Source: CAYPPG01 sp964412555
Lineage (GTDB): Bacteria > Hinthialibacterota > Hinthialibacteria > Hinthialibacterales > Hinthialibacteraceae
Assembly (NCBI GenBank): GCA_964412555.1
Contig: CAYPPG010000065.1
Span: 1-44,210 of the forward strand
Length of the DNA: 44,210 nucleotides
Direction of reading: 5' to 3'
In this document: positions 1 through 8,308 of the stretch, piece after piece
Layout: every line of letters starts with the position of its first letter
Position numbering within the stretch: the stretch's first letter is position 1
Notes under the pieces: model-generated
Database searches by the model: none
The model's input: the letters and a program-made list of their open reading frames with translations, nothing else
What the model was told of the DNA's origin: nothing
Made by a program: the position numbers and the translations under genes

Positions 1-1039
1 ACGGGTCACACCTAACCGACTCCAGGGGGGTCAAAGGTACCCGGCTATTGACATCGTTCACAACCATGGATTCCTGCCATTCATCTCCAAATGGTTTGTA
101 ATGAAGATTGATCCGATAAAGGCCATCGACATATTCAGGAGAGACAAGAGCCAGGTTGCCATCCGAGTCAGAGTTCAACCGGGGTGGATCGTTGAAACGC
201 CCTCCTTTAGACGCGATGGTTTCCGGAGAGGAAACGACTCGATCCGAGGTCATGGATAAACCTTGGAGTTCGAAAGCGCCTTGCCATCCGCTGAGAAATC
301 CCCACACGACATACACCGATCCATTGGGAAGCGCCACAAGATCGGGAAGCCAGTTAGAAGTGAAATTGTCGAGATTTTCATTGATAGATGTGATACGAAA
401 TGAATCGATTGCTTCCTGGATTGGAAACTCGCCATTCTCATTCGAACTCATGAGATAAATATCGGCGTTATTTCCATTGGTATTGAAATCATACCAAACA
501 ACATGCAGCCGATTATCTTCTCCCACTGTGATGTTCGGCCCATACCCATTATCTCCTTGATGCCCGGCATGTGTTGTCGTCAAGCGAACATCATCATTAG
601 AGAAATCCCCATCCACTGGTTTTTTGTCGTAATAGATTTCGACATTATCAATGTAATTTCCGGCGGAGGTCGTGTGGCGGTAATCATGCCAAACGACGTG
701 CACCGTATCGCTGGAATCAATGGAAAGGGAAGGATGTCTTCCCCCACCCAGATCGCCGTTGTCGACGCGGATGGGGGAAGAAACAGATTCATTCTCGATC
801 ATCAGATACCATATTTGATTATCGGGGGGATTCGTCCCTTCACTCGGGATAGAGAACACGAGATGGATTCGTCCCGATGAATCAACGCCCATTGCTCCAT
901 TCGGATTTCGTGAAAATTCGATGGATTCATGGCTTTGATACACAGAGAACTCATCGGTCCATTCAATCGCGTGTGATGAATCGATGGCTAAAAGAAAAAT
1001 GAATCCACTCAATAAAAAAAACTTTATGGTATCTATCAT
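1..1039 (-). CDS. Secreted beta-propeller-like protein, partial (3' end beyond window)
   Basis: The minus strand is open from an ATG at 1039 to the window edge, about 346 codons with no stop, so the C-terminus is missing. The N-terminus is a signal peptide (MIDTIKFF, hydrophobic core, cut near SSHA-IEW). The mature part repeats the pattern of a hydrophobic strand ending in His-Val-Val-Trp plus Asp (HVVWHD, HVVWYD, VYVVWG), each after a Ser-Asp or Gly-Asp turn. This spacing is typical of sialidase/BNR-like beta-propeller repeats. The start lies 26 bases downstream of the stop of the DUF4430 gene on the same strand, so both are probably co-transcribed from the riboswitch leader. No catalytic residues can be assigned; a non-enzymatic binding propeller is as likely as a sialidase. 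Confidence 0.72.
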   Translation of the reverse strand, partial: MIDTIKFFLLSGFIFLLAIDSSHAIEWTDEFSVYQSHESIEFSRNPNGAMGVDSSGRIHLVFSIPSEGTNPPDNQIWYLMIENESVSSPIRVDNGDLGGGRHPSLSIDSSDTVHVVWHDYRHTTSAGNYIDNVEIYYDKKPVDGDFSNDDVRLTTTHAGHQGDNGYGPNITVGEDNRLHVVWYDFNTNGNNADIYLMSSNENGEFPIQEAIDSFRITSINENLDNFTSNWLPDLVALPNGSVYVVWGFLSGWQGAFELQGLSMTSDRVVSSPETIASKGGRFNDPPRLNSDSDGNLALVSPEYVDGLYRINLHYKPFGDEWQESMVVNDVNSRVPLTPLESVRCDP

Positions 1040-1065
1040 GACGATCACTCTCAATCTTTTCGTTG

Positions 1066-2742
1066 TTAATTGCTTTCGACGATTTCAACAAAATCGGACA
1101 TGGGGAAAGGACCATGATGCGAAGGTGTTCCACTGCTGGTTAAGAAATAGACGTAAAACTTATATTTCGTGTAGAAACTCGGCCCATCCCTATGTTCAGC
1201 CAACAGATTTGCGGCGTTCGCATTCCATTCCAAATAAGAAGCCTCTCCACTAGCCGTCCGGCCAACATATTGGATGGTCTCCTCACCTTCGAGTTGGAAA
1301 TAGACATGTGTATCTTTTATGTCCCTGATATCAAAATCCCCTTCTTCCAATTCCCAACGGATTACAATTCCACGTTCACTTTCTAAATCGATATCTTGTG
1401 TTCCCGTTACATCGGACGTGCTGGAAAGATCATCCGTCGCATAAACGGCGGATTCGAATTGAACCGGTCCTGCATTTTCGAACGGACCATAAACAAACGG
1501 TGTGCCGCTGACCGTTAAGGCATAGACACGGAAGCGATAAGTGGAATCGTATTCAGGACCATTCCAAAACGTCCGGATTACATTCGATGCCCCTTGTCTC
1601 CATTCGTAATGCGTTACGCTGCCATCAGCCGTACGTCCGAGATATGTAAATTCATCTCCATTCACACTGACGTAGATATGGATATCGGAAATATCCTCTT
1701 GATTGACAGTTTCGTCTTGAGAGAAATCCCATTGAATGGTGAGACTACGGTATTGACTATTGTCCCGATCCATATCATTGCTTAGATCTGTATTCGATAA
1801 AAGTGTATCCATTACGGTAACGAGAGGAGAAACGGGAGATACGGGTGTCGGAGTCGAAACAGGAGTCATGGTCGGGGTTGGTGTGCTTGTGGGAAGAACG
1901 GGAACTTCAGTAGGAATAGGAGTGGATGTTGGTTCCACAGTTCCCAAGATTTCCGAACGCGTTACCGGTGGCTGTTCGGCTCCCCAAACCGAATAGTAGT
2001 AGCCATGCACATCTCCGTTGCGGACAATGGCACTGGCTGCGCCCACTGATGACATTTGCCAAGTATCATCCTCAGAAAGTATGCTGAATGCCCAAAAACG
2101 TCCTTGCGGATCACCGAAACAATTATCAGACGGCATTCCCTCTCCGTCGATGGAACAAATGGCTGTTCCGAATGCACTTACGTTAGTAGTAAGGGCCAGA
2201 CCACTTTTTTGTAAAAGTTGAAGCCCTGTAATCGTTTCACCGTAGAATTCCACAGGCCGTACGACTCGGATACCATCGCTATGATCGATTACGAGACCTG
2301 CCGTACTCCTAATTTCGCAAACATCGGAAAATGTTTTTTTGGGCGGTTGTGTCTCATCCACCGGGCCGAACACAAAACCGAAAATAGTTCCGTCTGTCGC
2401 TTCCGCAAAGGAAACATCGATATCCGACATCACCCAATCTGTTCCATCATGTTGATAAAAATTCCAAAACCAACCTAATGGGTGGCTCTCACCGGCTTGA
2501 ATCCCATCATCATGAAGATACTTGATGGATGTTCCCCATGATTTCTGCTCAGTAATGATTTGAAATCCGGAGCGTTGCAGTAACTCATCCACCGAAATCA
2601 TTTCCTCTTCAAACTCGACACATCGCGTAATCACTTCACCCGTCGAGTTTTGAATGACCAAACCGGCTTTACTGGAAGCCAATGCCGTGAACGGAAAGAA
2701 AAACATCAGCCCAAATACACTTAACCATACTCGTTTCATCAT
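1066..2742 (-). CDS. Secreted tandem DUF4430 (transcobalamin-like) protein with FN3-like repeats
   Basis: This 558-residue protein starts with a signal peptide (residues 1-23, ending ALASS). Two related domains follow at about 25-128 and 146-255. Both have the DUF4430 pattern: GLVI...DG/TGEV, then ELLQRSG/QLLQKSG, WGTSI or FGTAI, a Trp/Phe-rich strand (GWFWNFYQ, GRFWAFSI), then DGT or NGDV followed by GF or GY. DUF4430 resembles the C-terminal cobalamin-binding domain of intrinsic factor and transcobalamin. A Pro/Thr linker (268-305) leads to two FN3-like repeats (310-425, 433-545) with the motif LGRT/VGRT. The start has a good site (AGGAG) and lies behind a cobalamin riboswitch plus terminator. 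I infer a surface protein that captures cobalamin or a related corrinoid; binding is not proven by sequence. Confidence 0.85.
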   Translation of the reverse strand: MMKRVWLSVFGLMFFFPFTALASSKAGLVIQNSTGEVITRCVEFEEEMISVDELLQRSGFQIITEQKSWGTSIKYLHDDGIQAGESHPLGWFWNFYQHDGTDWVMSDIDVSFAEATDGTIFGFVFGPVDETQPPKKTFSDVCEIRSTAGLVIDHSDGIRVVRPVEFYGETITGLQLLQKSGLALTTNVSAFGTAICSIDGEGMPSDNCFGDPQGRFWAFSILSEDDTWQMSSVGAASAIVRNGDVHGYYYSVWGAEQPPVTRSEILGTVEPTSTPIPTEVPVLPTSTPTPTMTPVSTPTPVSPVSPLVTVMDTLLSNTDLSNDMDRDNSQYRSLTIQWDFSQDETVNQEDISDIHIYVSVNGDEFTYLGRTADGSVTHYEWRQGASNVIRTFWNGPEYDSTYRFRVYALTVSGTPFVYGPFENAGPVQFESAVYATDDLSSTSDVTGTQDIDLESERGIVIRWELEEGDFDIRDIKDTHVYFQLEGEETIQYVGRTASGEASYLEWNANAANLLAEHRDGPSFYTKYKFYVYFLTSSGTPSHHGPFPMSDFVEIVESN

Positions 2743-2814
2743 CCATCTCCTAAAAAAAAGTGTATTCAGGAATTTGAGAGGAAGGATTCAATGTACAGAA
2801 AGAACAAAGAAAAA

Positions 2815-2839
2815 CCCCAGTCACCAAGGTGAACTGGGG
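2815..2839 (-). terminator. Intrinsic terminator of the cobalamin riboswitch
   Basis: On the minus strand the stem CCCCAG-TTCACC pairs with GGTGA-CTGGGG around a TT loop, with one bulged base, and is followed at once by TTTTTC. It lies between the cobalamin aptamer and the start of the DUF4430 gene at 2742. This is the arrangement of a transcription-attenuating riboswitch: ligand binding would favour the terminator and shut off the two downstream genes. Confidence 0.85.
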
Positions 2840-2897
2840 CGTAAAGTTTCTGCGATACAGGCCACGCTCTCAATTCCCGAAGAGGTGACAATTCTCA

Positions 2898-3060
2898 ATG
2901 AGGCAGGTTTCCTGGCTTCCGGGCTGACTCACATTCTACTCCCTCGCCTTCTCATTCGCGAATGCGAACAATGGCGCGTGAGGTTTCGTTCCCGGTTACA
3001 GTGGCGGGACCGCGCCGGATTTTCACCGGCTTCCCTTTTCAACCGCTTTCAAGCGGTCAC
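2898..3060 (-). promoter_or_regulatory. Cobalamin (AdoCbl) riboswitch aptamer
   Basis: Read on the minus strand, the region contains the signature elements of the cobalamin riboswitch in order: a short hairpin (ACCGCTTGAAAGCGGT), AGGGAAGCCGGTGAAAATCC, GCCACTGT (the B12 box core, near 2995-3005), AACCGGGAACGAAACC, and GTCAGCCCGGAAGCCAGG followed by AAACCTGCC (about 2903-2927). It is upstream of the DUF4430 gene and followed by an intrinsic terminator at 2815-2839. The known function of the family is repression of downstream genes when adenosylcobalamin is plentiful. Boundaries are approximate. Confidence 0.95.
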
Positions 3061-3283
3061 CACATCAAGCTATGTCATATACAGAGTAGATGTTCTTTCT
3101 TTCATGGTCAAGCCTTTAAATCAACAACATGCAACGAGAAGACTTTCGAAGTTTCTTCCTGCAATTGACGATGCAGTCAATCCATGGTGGTATGCTTTCT
3201 CACACTCGGTGATCAAGGCTATACTAGGGTTTCAGCCATCGCTGATTATTGAACTACAGACCGCAAGACAAAAGGTGAATCCC

Positions 3284-5149
3284 ATGATGAGAAACAACAC
3301 CGTCACTCATTCTCCAGCTAGAATAGCGTTTTCTCATAAGAAAAATCTGCTTCTTCTCGCACTCTCTATGTTCCTGGTTTCCTCGCAAAGTATCATCGTG
3401 AATGGTCAAGTGCTGACGAGAGATTTAAACGTGGATGTATGGATTAACCAGGCCGGTTATGTTCCTCATGCCGCGAAATTCTGTATCACAAAAGGGGATA
3501 TAGAAAGGAAGTTTGATGTTCTCAATATCGTAACAGGCGAAGCCGTCTTTTCAGGTTCGATGAAACCTCACGAGGGGGATTTCGGAGATTTTCTTACCGG
3601 AGATTTTAGTTCCGTAACTCAACCAGGGCACTACTATATAAAGTCCGATACATTACGTTCTTATCCTTTTGCCATTTCAGATTCAGTCTATCAGCAGGTC
3701 ATGGATCTGATCGTTCACTATTTTTCTCGTCAGCGATGTGGAGCCAGTACAACGGGATACCTCTCTCCATGTCACGTCGATGACGGGATCCGGATGGATA
3801 ACGGAAAACAACAAGATGTTTCCGGCGGGTGGCACGATGCCAGCGATCTTCGAAAATGGGTCGGCGCCACGATTTATGGCATGATCGGATTGGGTAAAAC
3901 GCTTGAATTGATGCCGGACCAGAATCGGGAAGCCATAATCGAAGAATTGCGCTGGGGCAACCAATACTTTTTGAAAATGCAGGAACCAGCTGGTTATATT
4001 ATGAATTATGTCGGTGGAGATGTGAAAAAACACTCCGACAGCAATCGGTGGACGGATAACGAAATCGGCCCCGAAGGTGGCGAACTCAGAATGGTGAAGC
4101 CGAATGCCGGAGAATCAAAAGCCGATATGCTGATCTTCGGCACCAATGATGACAGAGTCATTCGTACTGATCCGGTGGACCGGAAAGGGCAATATCATTT
4201 TATCGTTGCGGAAGCAATCATGAATCGAATCATGAAGTCAGAAGACAGTGAATATGCGGATCGATGCCTGCATGCCGCCACACGATGCTATAACTGGTGT
4301 GATAAAAAAGCCAGCAAGAATAATCCGGGAGTCATTGGCGCGTCCATGCACGCCGCCATAGAATTATACAAAACGACACAAGACCAGGAATACAAGAAAT
4401 TTGCCATTGACCAGGCAAAGACGTTAAGGAAATTGCAGGCCAAACAGAATGAAGGTAAAGTCAGCGGTTTTTATTTTAACACGGATTCCAAAACTGAACC
4501 TTACAAAAATATCTGGAACGGATGTGATGAACTTTTTGCGCTCTGCGAGATGGTCAAAATGTTTCCTACCGAAAAAGATGTTCCTGCCTGGAAAGAAATG
4601 ATATCGGCTTACACACGCAATTATCTCCTATTCATTGCTCGAAAGAATAACTTTGGCATTGTTCCCTTTGGATTATTCACCAAGGAAGACCCAGGAGGAA
4701 ATAGAAAAGCCGGAGAATATTGGTACCGTTATTTCATGCAGCCGGAACGCGATTGGTGGGTAGGAGTCAATGCGAACCTGGCCTCTTCCGGGATTGGACT
4801 GTTGAAAGCTGCCGATGTATTGGAAGATGCGGAATTGAAAGTGTACGCTCAGAGGCAACTCGATTGGATTATCGGTGTCAATCCTTTTAACAGTTCGACG
4901 GTCGTAGGAGTGGGGTACAATCATCCCAAACATTTTCCGGGAAGCACCTTTATCCCACGAACCCCCGTATTGCCAGGGGCTGTATTGAACGGCCTTGGCG
5001 GAGATCATCACGATCAACCAGTTATTGGAGATGGCAATTGGCAGATCTCAGAATACTGGACACCGATGGTTGCCTATACTCTGTGGCTCATGGCTGAATT
5101 ATCCGAAGAAAACGACTCCAAACACAGTCCAGTACAATCTCAGCGATGA
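3284..5149 (+). CDS. Secreted glycoside hydrolase family 9 enzyme
   Basis: The chosen ATG at 3284 follows AAAGGTGA by five bases and gives 621 residues. The open frame continues upstream to 2654, but that part overlaps the riboswitch and is not a plausible protein. Residues 1-45 contain a signal peptide (hydrophobic stretch LLLLALSMFLVSS, end VNGQ). An Ig-like N-terminal domain (about 50-140, beginning WINQAGYVPHAAK) precedes the (alpha/alpha)6 GH9 domain. The GH9 base motif is GGWHDASDLRKW with Asp185 and Asp188; the probable acid is Glu590 in ISEYWTPM near the C-terminus. GH9 enzymes hydrolyse beta-1,4-glucans or related glycans; the exact substrate cannot be read here. The gene is divergent from the riboswitch unit and convergent with the M48 protease. 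Confidence 0.9.
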   Translation: MMRNNTVTHSPARIAFSHKKNLLLLALSMFLVSSQSIIVNGQVLTRDLNVDVWINQAGYVPHAAKFCITKGDIERKFDVLNIVTGEAVFSGSMKPHEGDFGDFLTGDFSSVTQPGHYYIKSDTLRSYPFAISDSVYQQVMDLIVHYFSRQRCGASTTGYLSPCHVDDGIRMDNGKQQDVSGGWHDASDLRKWVGATIYGMIGLGKTLELMPDQNREAIIEELRWGNQYFLKMQEPAGYIMNYVGGDVKKHSDSNRWTDNEIGPEGGELRMVKPNAGESKADMLIFGTNDDRVIRTDPVDRKGQYHFIVAEAIMNRIMKSEDSEYADRCLHAATRCYNWCDKKASKNNPGVIGASMHAAIELYKTTQDQEYKKFAIDQAKTLRKLQAKQNEGKVSGFYFNTDSKTEPYKNIWNGCDELFALCEMVKMFPTEKDVPAWKEMISAYTRNYLLFIARKNNFGIVPFGLFTKEDPGGNRKAGEYWYRYFMQPERDWWVGVNANLASSGIGLLKAADVLEDAELKVYAQRQLDWIIGVNPFNSSTVVGVGYNHPKHFPGSTFIPRTPVLPGAVLNGLGGDHHDQPVIGDGNWQISEYWTPMVAYTLWLMAELSEENDSKHSPVQSQR

Positions 5150-5331
5150 CCACGAATTTTCTTTTTCTCAACAAAGAGATAAACCTTCTTCATGGATAGA
5201 GAAATATTATCAGGAAGCAAGAGCAAGTCGTCAGGTCTGCCATTGCTGTTGAAAGTTACCCGACAAAAGAAGACTACGCTTCCCCTTGTTACCTGTCTTA
5301 CTCCACGTTCGCTATGTGTCCCGGCGTACAA

Positions 5332-6192
5332 TCATTGGTTTTGATAGTAAGGTTTCCGATTGGAAACTGGAACTTGCGATTGTGAAGGATTCGCTTGATA
5401 GTATTTCATCGCTTCGGGGATATAGCGTTTTAGATTTTGAATACGCGTTTCCGGCGCCGGGTGAGTGGATAGAAATTCCGGAGGACGCTCACCACCTAGT
5501 TCATTCATCCGCTGCCAAAAGGGAATTGCCGCCCGTGGATCGTATCCGGCCATGGCCATAAGCGTCAATCCAATGCGGTCCGCTTCGGATTCATGTACGC
5601 GGCTGTACGGCAGCAATACACCGACTTGCGCGCCGGCTCCGTACGCTTGGAAAAATAATTCTTGGGTTTTTTCCGGCTGCTCTTTCATCGCATAGGCAAG
5701 CGCCGCCCCTCCTAATTGCGTCAGCAAATTTTGGCTCATCCGCTCGTTGCCGTGTTTGGCGACGGCGTGGGCGATTTCGTGCCCCATCACGACCGCCAAG
5801 CCGGTGTCATTCTGCGTAATGGGAAGAATTCCCGTGTATACGGCGATTTTTCCTCCCGGCATACACCAGGCATTCACCGTCTCGTCGTCCTTGATGACAA
5901 TGAATTCCCACTCGTAATTGTCCGTCGGTAATCCTTGGTTTTTCAAATATTGCATAGTGGCATCCGCAAGTCCCTTACCCACTCGCTTGACCGGTTCTAC
6001 CTTCTCCGGATCGGTGGCTAATTTCGAGTTTGCTTTGACTTCTTCATAACTATCCAAACTCATTTGCATCAGTTGTGAATCCGGCAGTAAAATGAGCTGG
6101 TTCCGTTGGGTCAACGGAGCCGTGGCACAAGTAAGGAGAAAGAGAACTAGAAAAAATGAAACTGCTTGTTGAATCTGCTTCAAACCGTTCAT
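5332..6192 (-). CDS. M48-family metalloprotease, probable lipoprotein
   Basis: This 286-residue protein begins with a hydrophobic segment ending LFLLTC-ATA, a lipobox-like site with Cys22, so it is probably anchored by lipid to the outer or cytoplasmic membrane and faces the periplasm. The zinc site is HEIAH (138-142) with the third ligand Glu203 in HESEAD. Other family marks are NAWCMPGGKIAVYTG before the active site and STHPAPETRIQNL near the C-terminus. Length and order fit the LoiP/YcaL (M48B/C) group that degrades misfolded envelope proteins. It stands alone, convergent with the GH9 gene and divergent from the complex I operon. Confidence 0.92.
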   Translation of the reverse strand: MNGLKQIQQAVSFFLVLFLLTCATAPLTQRNQLILLPDSQLMQMSLDSYEEVKANSKLATDPEKVEPVKRVGKGLADATMQYLKNQGLPTDNYEWEFIVIKDDETVNAWCMPGGKIAVYTGILPITQNDTGLAVVMGHEIAHAVAKHGNERMSQNLLTQLGGAALAYAMKEQPEKTQELFFQAYGAGAQVGVLLPYSRVHESEADRIGLTLMAMAGYDPRAAIPFWQRMNELGGERPPEFLSTHPAPETRIQNLKRYIPEAMKYYQANPSQSQVPVSNRKPYYQNQ

Positions 6193-6518
6193 CGTTTTTT
6201 ACTCCATTCGTATATTGAATCGCCGTTCCATCATCGCTGAATATTGTGGCTAAAAATCATCTAAAAAATTGGCACGGTAAAAAGATTATAATCTCGTTAG
6301 GAAAGAACACAAATAATTCCACTGAGAGGTGGTGTGTTTCAGTGAAAATTGATATCATTATCTCAATAAGTAACTTTGGACTGAAAAGCCCTTTCTGTGA
6401 CTCAAGGTCATTTGATGTTCAAGTTTCAGATAATTACGTTCTAACCCTTTCCCACAATGGTGGTTTTCATTAATATAACAAAATATCAAAAACTATCGTT
6501 CTTTTCGAGAATCTGTCT
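6193..6518. other. Divergent intergenic region before the nuo operon
   Basis: This 326-base AT-rich gap separates the M48 gene from nuoE and must hold both promoters. A perfect TATAAT occurs on the plus strand at 6287-6292, but the sequence 17 bases upstream is a poor -35 element. I see no RNA gene, repeat or convincing operator. Confidence 0.4.
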
Positions 6519-6989
6519 ATGGTCAGTTTGAGAGAAAAGTGCCCCGACAAAGTGGAGGAAATCGTTGGGCGATTTCCTCAAAAACAATCCGCCTCGATTC
6601 CCCTTCTCTATCTGGCGTGGAACGTGTATGGATATATTTCCACAGAAGCGATGATTGAAATTGCCGAAATTATCGGCACATCCCCTGCGCATATCGAAGG
6701 CATTGCCTCGTTTTACACGATGTTTCCTCTCAAACCGAGAGGGAAATATCATATCGAAATGTGCACCAACATTTCATGCCATTTGACCGGCGCGCAGGAA
6801 GTATTGAAAGCAATACAAGACAAATTGGGAATCCGAAGCGGGGAATGCACGGAAGACGGCCGGTTTTCTTTGGAAACAGTGGAATGTCTTGCCGGCTGTT
6901 CGTGGGCGCCGTGTATGCATATCAATGGAGAAGAATATATAAACCTGACCCCCGATAAAGCGATTGAAATTCTCGAAAAATTACCGTAA
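6519..6989 (+). CDS. nuoE: NADH-quinone oxidoreductase subunit E (24 kDa, 2Fe-2S)
   Basis: The 156-residue product matches NuoE over its full length. Four cysteines bind the N1a 2Fe-2S cluster: Cys82 and Cys87 in CTNISC, Cys123 and Cys127 in CLAGC. The helical N-terminal part (SIPLLYLAWNVYGYIS, HIEGIASFYTMF) is also typical. It is the first gene of the cluster and works with NuoF and NuoG as the NADH-oxidising arm on the cytoplasmic side. The ATG at 6519 is the only normal start after the in-frame stop at 6471; the ribosome site before it is weak (GAGAATC). Confidence 0.95.
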   Translation: MVSLREKCPDKVEEIVGRFPQKQSASIPLLYLAWNVYGYISTEAMIEIAEIIGTSPAHIEGIASFYTMFPLKPRGKYHIEMCTNISCHLTGAQEVLKAIQDKLGIRSGECTEDGRFSLETVECLAGCSWAPCMHINGEEYINLTPDKAIEILEKLP

Positions 6990-7001
6990 CGGTGTAAAAC
7001 C

Positions 7002-8285
7002 ATGGTTTCTGAAAAAAGAATTCTCCTGGAGCGGTTAGGATCAGCCAATTTGCTGACCGTTGAGGGATATAAAAAACAAGGCGGATATCAGGCGCTCGAA
7101 AAAGCTCTTCAATCTATGAAACCCGTACAGATTGTGGAAGAAGTGAAAGTATCCAACCTGCGTGGACGGGGTGGAGCGCTGTTCCCCGCCGGCATGAAAT
7201 GGTCGTTCATCCCTAAAGGCACAAACAAACCGGTTTACCTGTGCTGCAACGCAGATGAAAGTGAACCCGGTACCTGCAAAGACCGCGTGATCATCGAGCA
7301 GGATCCCCATTTATTGTTGGAAGGAATCTTGATCACATGTTATGCCATTCATTCCAAAGAGGCATTCATTTATATTCGCGGCGAGTTTCACAAAGGCGCT
7401 CAAATTCTTCAAATGGCCGTGGAAGATGCGCGCCGGAACGGTCTCATCGGTGACAATATATTAGGAACAGACTTTAGTTGCGATATTCAAGTCTATCGCG
7501 GCGCCGGAGCCTATATATGCGGAGAAGAAACGGGATTGATGACCTCTCTGGAAGGAAAACGCGGATACCCCCGCAATAAGCCTCCGTTTCCTGCTGTTTC
7601 CGGTCTCTATGGCTGCCCAACCATTATCAATAATGTCGAAACGCTTGCTGCCGTCCCTTCCATCATCGATAAAGGGGGGGAATGGTTCGCTTCCATGGGA
7701 ACGGAAAAAAGCACCGGGACGAAATTGATCTGCATCAGCGGTCATGTAAGTAAACCGGGTGTTTATGAAGTGGAACTGGGGACCATGACCTTGCGCGAAT
7801 TCATCGAGGATATCGCAGGGGGTGTACCGGAAGGAAGAAAAATAAAGGGGGTCATTCCCGGTGGATTATCCATGCCGGTCATGAAAGACGATCAACTCGA
7901 TGTCAAATTGACGTTCGAGGACATCCAAGAAGCAGGCTCATCTCTCGGTTCGGGAGCCATCGTTGTTATGGATGAAACCACGGATATCGTCGAGATCGCC
8001 CTGTTGACGGCAAAGTTCTACGCTCATGAATCGTGCGGCCAATGTACTCCCTGCCGTGAAGGAAACCGATGGTTTGTTCAGATACTCGAAGCGATTTATA
8101 ACGGACAAGGACACCCGGGGGATATCGATCTGATATTGGATATTTGCCGTTCGGAATTTACATCGATCTGTCCATTGTGGGTAGCAGCGGTTTGGCCTAT
8201 TCGGGCTTTCGTCACCCAATATCGAGACGAATTTGAAGAACGAATTCGGAAAGCCAATCCATCCGCACTTCCGGCAGCGTCGTAG
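7002..8285 (+). CDS. nuoF: NADH-quinone oxidoreductase subunit F (51 kDa, FMN and 4Fe-4S)
   Basis: The 427-residue product has the FMN site LRGRGGALFPAGMKW (53-67), the NADH site GAGAYICGEETGL (168-179) with SLEGKRGYPRNKPP, and the N3 cluster ligands Cys345, Cys348, Cys351 (ESCGQCTPCREG) and Cys390. It takes hydride from NADH and passes electrons through FMN to the iron-sulfur chain. It starts 12 bases after nuoE. One oddity: the family motif after the fourth Cys is CxLGDAA, but here Gly-Asp is replaced by Trp393-Val394 (CPLWVAAVWP). The cluster ligands are all present. The stop is UAG. Confidence 0.96.
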   Translation: MVSEKRILLERLGSANLLTVEGYKKQGGYQALEKALQSMKPVQIVEEVKVSNLRGRGGALFPAGMKWSFIPKGTNKPVYLCCNADESEPGTCKDRVIIEQDPHLLLEGILITCYAIHSKEAFIYIRGEFHKGAQILQMAVEDARRNGLIGDNILGTDFSCDIQVYRGAGAYICGEETGLMTSLEGKRGYPRNKPPFPAVSGLYGCPTIINNVETLAAVPSIIDKGGEWFASMGTEKSTGTKLICISGHVSKPGVYEVELGTMTLREFIEDIAGGVPEGRKIKGVIPGGLSMPVMKDDQLDVKLTFEDIQEAGSSLGSGAIVVMDETTDIVEIALLTAKFYAHESCGQCTPCREGNRWFVQILEAIYNGQGHPGDIDLILDICRSEFTSICPLWVAAVWPIRAFVTQYRDEFEERIRKANPSALPAAS

Positions 8286-8308
8286 GGATGTTCAAGGAGA
8301 CAACATAG

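Noticed and set aside
2654..3283. Long rightward open frame before the GH9 start
   Set aside because: It reads through the riboswitch and terminator antisense, shows no protein-like features, and a signal peptide with a good ribosome site starts at 3284.
6271..6292. TTGGCACG resembling a sigma54 -24 element before nuoE
   Set aside because: No TTGCA-type -12 element follows at the required spacing.
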